The notes under the pieces were generated by a model. The model made no database searches. It was given only the letters and a program-made list of their open reading frames with translations, and was not told the origin of the DNA. 22,794 nucleotides of DNA from a virus: positions 1 through 22,794 of IMG/VR virus record IMGVR_UViG_3300042568_001269. One strand, written 5' to 3'. Every line of letters starts with the position of its first letter. Position 1 is the first letter of the stretch. The position numbers and the translations under genes were made by a program. This document shows, one piece after another, positions 21,788 through 22,794 of this stretch.

Positions 21788-22570
21788 ATGTCAAGCTTTT
21801 TTTCCGGTATTTCAGAATATGGAACCACGAAAAAAGAAAATCAGAAAAGCTTACTTGTCAAGCTTTTCAGGGCACTAAAAAAGCTACCGAATTCGGAAAA
21901 AGCTACCGAAAAACAGAAAAAGTTATATGGTGCCTTATCGTCTATCGTATTACCACAACTACTTGCGAGATGTCAAAACGGGGTAATATGGCGAAAGTTC
22001 GAGGCTATATTTTCCGAAAAAGCTTCGAATTCTAATATGAAAAAGTTGCACCCACTACTTCCATGCGTGGTTTCGCAAGAACAAGCAGTTAGTGACGCTA
22101 TGGAAAAAGTATTGGAACACGTTTTGAGCGGAAAATTCCCTAGTCTAATCGACACAAACGATATTGACAACGCCTATGTCATAGCTTTTTTCGTCCGTTT
22201 TTCCGCTAATTGTTTGCGTGGTATCGTGTTGCCTAGGCAAGTAGATGACGAAAAAAAGTCTGAAATAGCAAAAAAAGACGAAAAAGCTACCGTCGAAGTA
22301 GTAATTGTAAGTGAGACTATGAAAGACTTCACTTTCGATATCCTGAAAAAGCTATCGGAAACTTTCAGTTTCGAGGAATTGCAACTATGGGGAAAATCAG
22401 TGCAAGGGGGGGGGAAAAAAGCTTTTTCAGACTGGAAAAAAGGAAAATCGGTAGGGTACGTCTCAATTAATTCGGTGAATATAGTAGTGAGAGATTTTCT
22501 AGGGAAAATTGACGATAGAATTCTACGGGGTAAAGTTGCGAGAGAAGTAGTCAATAGCTTGACTACTTGA
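21788..22570 (+). CDS. Unrecognised protein; weak resemblance to an ECF sigma factor
   Basis: 260 residues from the ATG at 21788 (AAGGA 9 bases upstream); the frame is open back to a GTG at 21707, but that extension crosses the hairpins and has no RBS. It is the only rightward gene, and its DNA is A-rich with many AAAAAGCT tracts, unlike the leftward genes, suggesting a different origin. Lys-rich N-terminus (KSLLVKLFRALKKLPNSEKA). Residues ~115-175 (EQAVSDAMEKVLEHVLSGKF then AYVIAFFVRFSANCLRG) are spaced like sigma region 2, and 205-250 (FDILKKLSETFSFEELQLW then YVSINSVNIVVRDFLGK) like region 4 HTH. I treat this as a hypothesis. A run of 9 G then 6 A lies in the codons for GGGKK at 22406-22420. 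Followed by a strong terminator, so it is monocistronic. Confidence 0.75.
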   Translation: MSSFFSGISEYGTTKKENQKSLLVKLFRALKKLPNSEKATEKQKKLYGALSSIVLPQLLARCQNGVIWRKFEAIFSEKASNSNMKKLHPLLPCVVSQEQAVSDAMEKVLEHVLSGKFPSLIDTNDIDNAYVIAFFVRFSANCLRGIVLPRQVDDEKKSEIAKKDEKATVEVVIVSETMKDFTFDILKKLSETFSFEELQLWGKSVQGGGKKAFSDWKKGKSVGYVSINSVNIVVRDFLGKIDDRILRGKVAREVVNSLTT

Positions 22571-22593
22571 CACGAAAAAAGCTTACTTTTTCT

Positions 22594-22627
22594 AGGCTAG
22601 CCTTTTTCTAGGCTAGCCTTTTTTTTT
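22594..22627 (+). terminator. Rho-independent terminator of the rightward gene
   Basis: Two copies of the palindrome AGGCTAGCCT (22594-22603 and 22610-22619), each self-complementary and complementary to the other, fold into a 10-bp stem with a 6-base loop, followed by nine T (22619-22627). It begins 24 bases past the stop. Confidence 0.85.
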
Positions 22628-22636
22628 GCTTTTTTT

Positions 22637-22652
22637 GCAAGCCGCGGCTTGC
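22637..22652. other. Perfect 16-bp palindrome next to the tandem array
   Basis: gcaagccgcggcttgc reads the same on both strands. It sits between the terminator T-runs and the first 20-bp repeat and shares its last bases with it. No U-run follows it on the plus strand; on the minus strand an A-run follows. Not a terminator on its own. Confidence 0.6.
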
Positions 22653-22794
22653 CCTGATTCCAGTCCCCTTGCCCTGATTCCAGTCCCCTTGCCCTGATTC
22701 CAGTCCCCTTGCCCTGATTCCAGTCCCCTTGCCCTGATTCCAGTCCCCTTGCCCTGATTCCAGTCCCCTTGCCCTGATTCCAGTCCCCTTGCCC
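22651..22794. repeat. 20-bp perfect tandem repeat, seven copies plus part, to the window edge
   Basis: Unit gccctgattccagtcccctt repeats identically from 22651 to 22790, and four bases of the next copy close the window. There are no spacers. Twenty is not a multiple of 3, so all three frames cycle, which argues against a coding repeat. Could be iterons, a binding array, or an assembly-edge artefact. Confidence 0.95.

Noticed and set aside
21637-22035. Overlapping rightward 132-codon frame
   Set aside because: It lies in another frame of the 260-residue gene and the leader, with no RBS and no coherent composition.
22651-22794. CRISPR array
   Set aside because: The 20-bp units are back-to-back with no variable spacers and no cas genes nearby.

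Overview
The window looks like a late-gene block of a tailed double-stranded DNA phage (Caudoviricetes), probably an uncultured one. Nearly everything reads from the minus strand as one dense, co-directional series: many start/stop overlaps of 1-20 bases, and mostly strong GGAG-type ribosome binding sites (RBS), which points to a bacterial host. I cannot name the host. I see no tRNA, rRNA, CRISPR or integrase.

In the direction of transcription (right to left), the minus-strand block opens at about 21250 with a small Ala-rich protein behind an RBS that matches the 16S tail over ten bases. A sigma-70-like factor with a Cys/His zinc knuckle follows, then a helix-turn-helix/coiled-coil protein in the place of a terminase small subunit, and an ERCC4/XPF-type nuclease. 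Next comes a very long large terminase (15114-19160) that carries two inteins, one splitting the Walker A loop and one just behind the Walker B aspartate/glutamate. The portal, a prohead protease fused to a scaffold-like coiled-coil domain (with an apparent internal start for the scaffold alone), a decoration-like protein and the major capsid protein complete the head and packaging module. Two hairpin/U-tract structures lie in this module, one before the protease and one after the capsid gene. Each is fused to, or sits directly against, the next gene's RBS.

Left of the capsid gene is a small Cys-rich putative secreted or lipid-anchored protein, then about 9.7 kb of fibre-like proteins (9683 down to the left edge). 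They are mosaics of a few shared modules: a MAN-x-IRIKR N-terminus, a ~190-residue fibre module, a ~65-residue DGR/NVG/TLKH module, a C-terminal beta domain present in three proteins, and a YadA-head-like repeat block. The last is a Thr/Ser/Pro-rich protein running off the left edge through five perfect 48-bp repeats.

At the right end, a roughly 540-base non-coding divergent region separates this block from one plus-strand gene (21788-22570). That gene has an A-rich composition unlike the rest. Its product is unrecognised, with a faint resemblance to an ECF sigma factor. A strong terminator and seven perfect 20-bp tandem repeats follow, up to the window edge. Both ends of the window therefore lie inside tandem repeats, which suggests a contig that broke at repeats.

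No baseplate, tape-measure, sheath, head-tail connector, lysis or replication genes are seen. They must lie outside the window.
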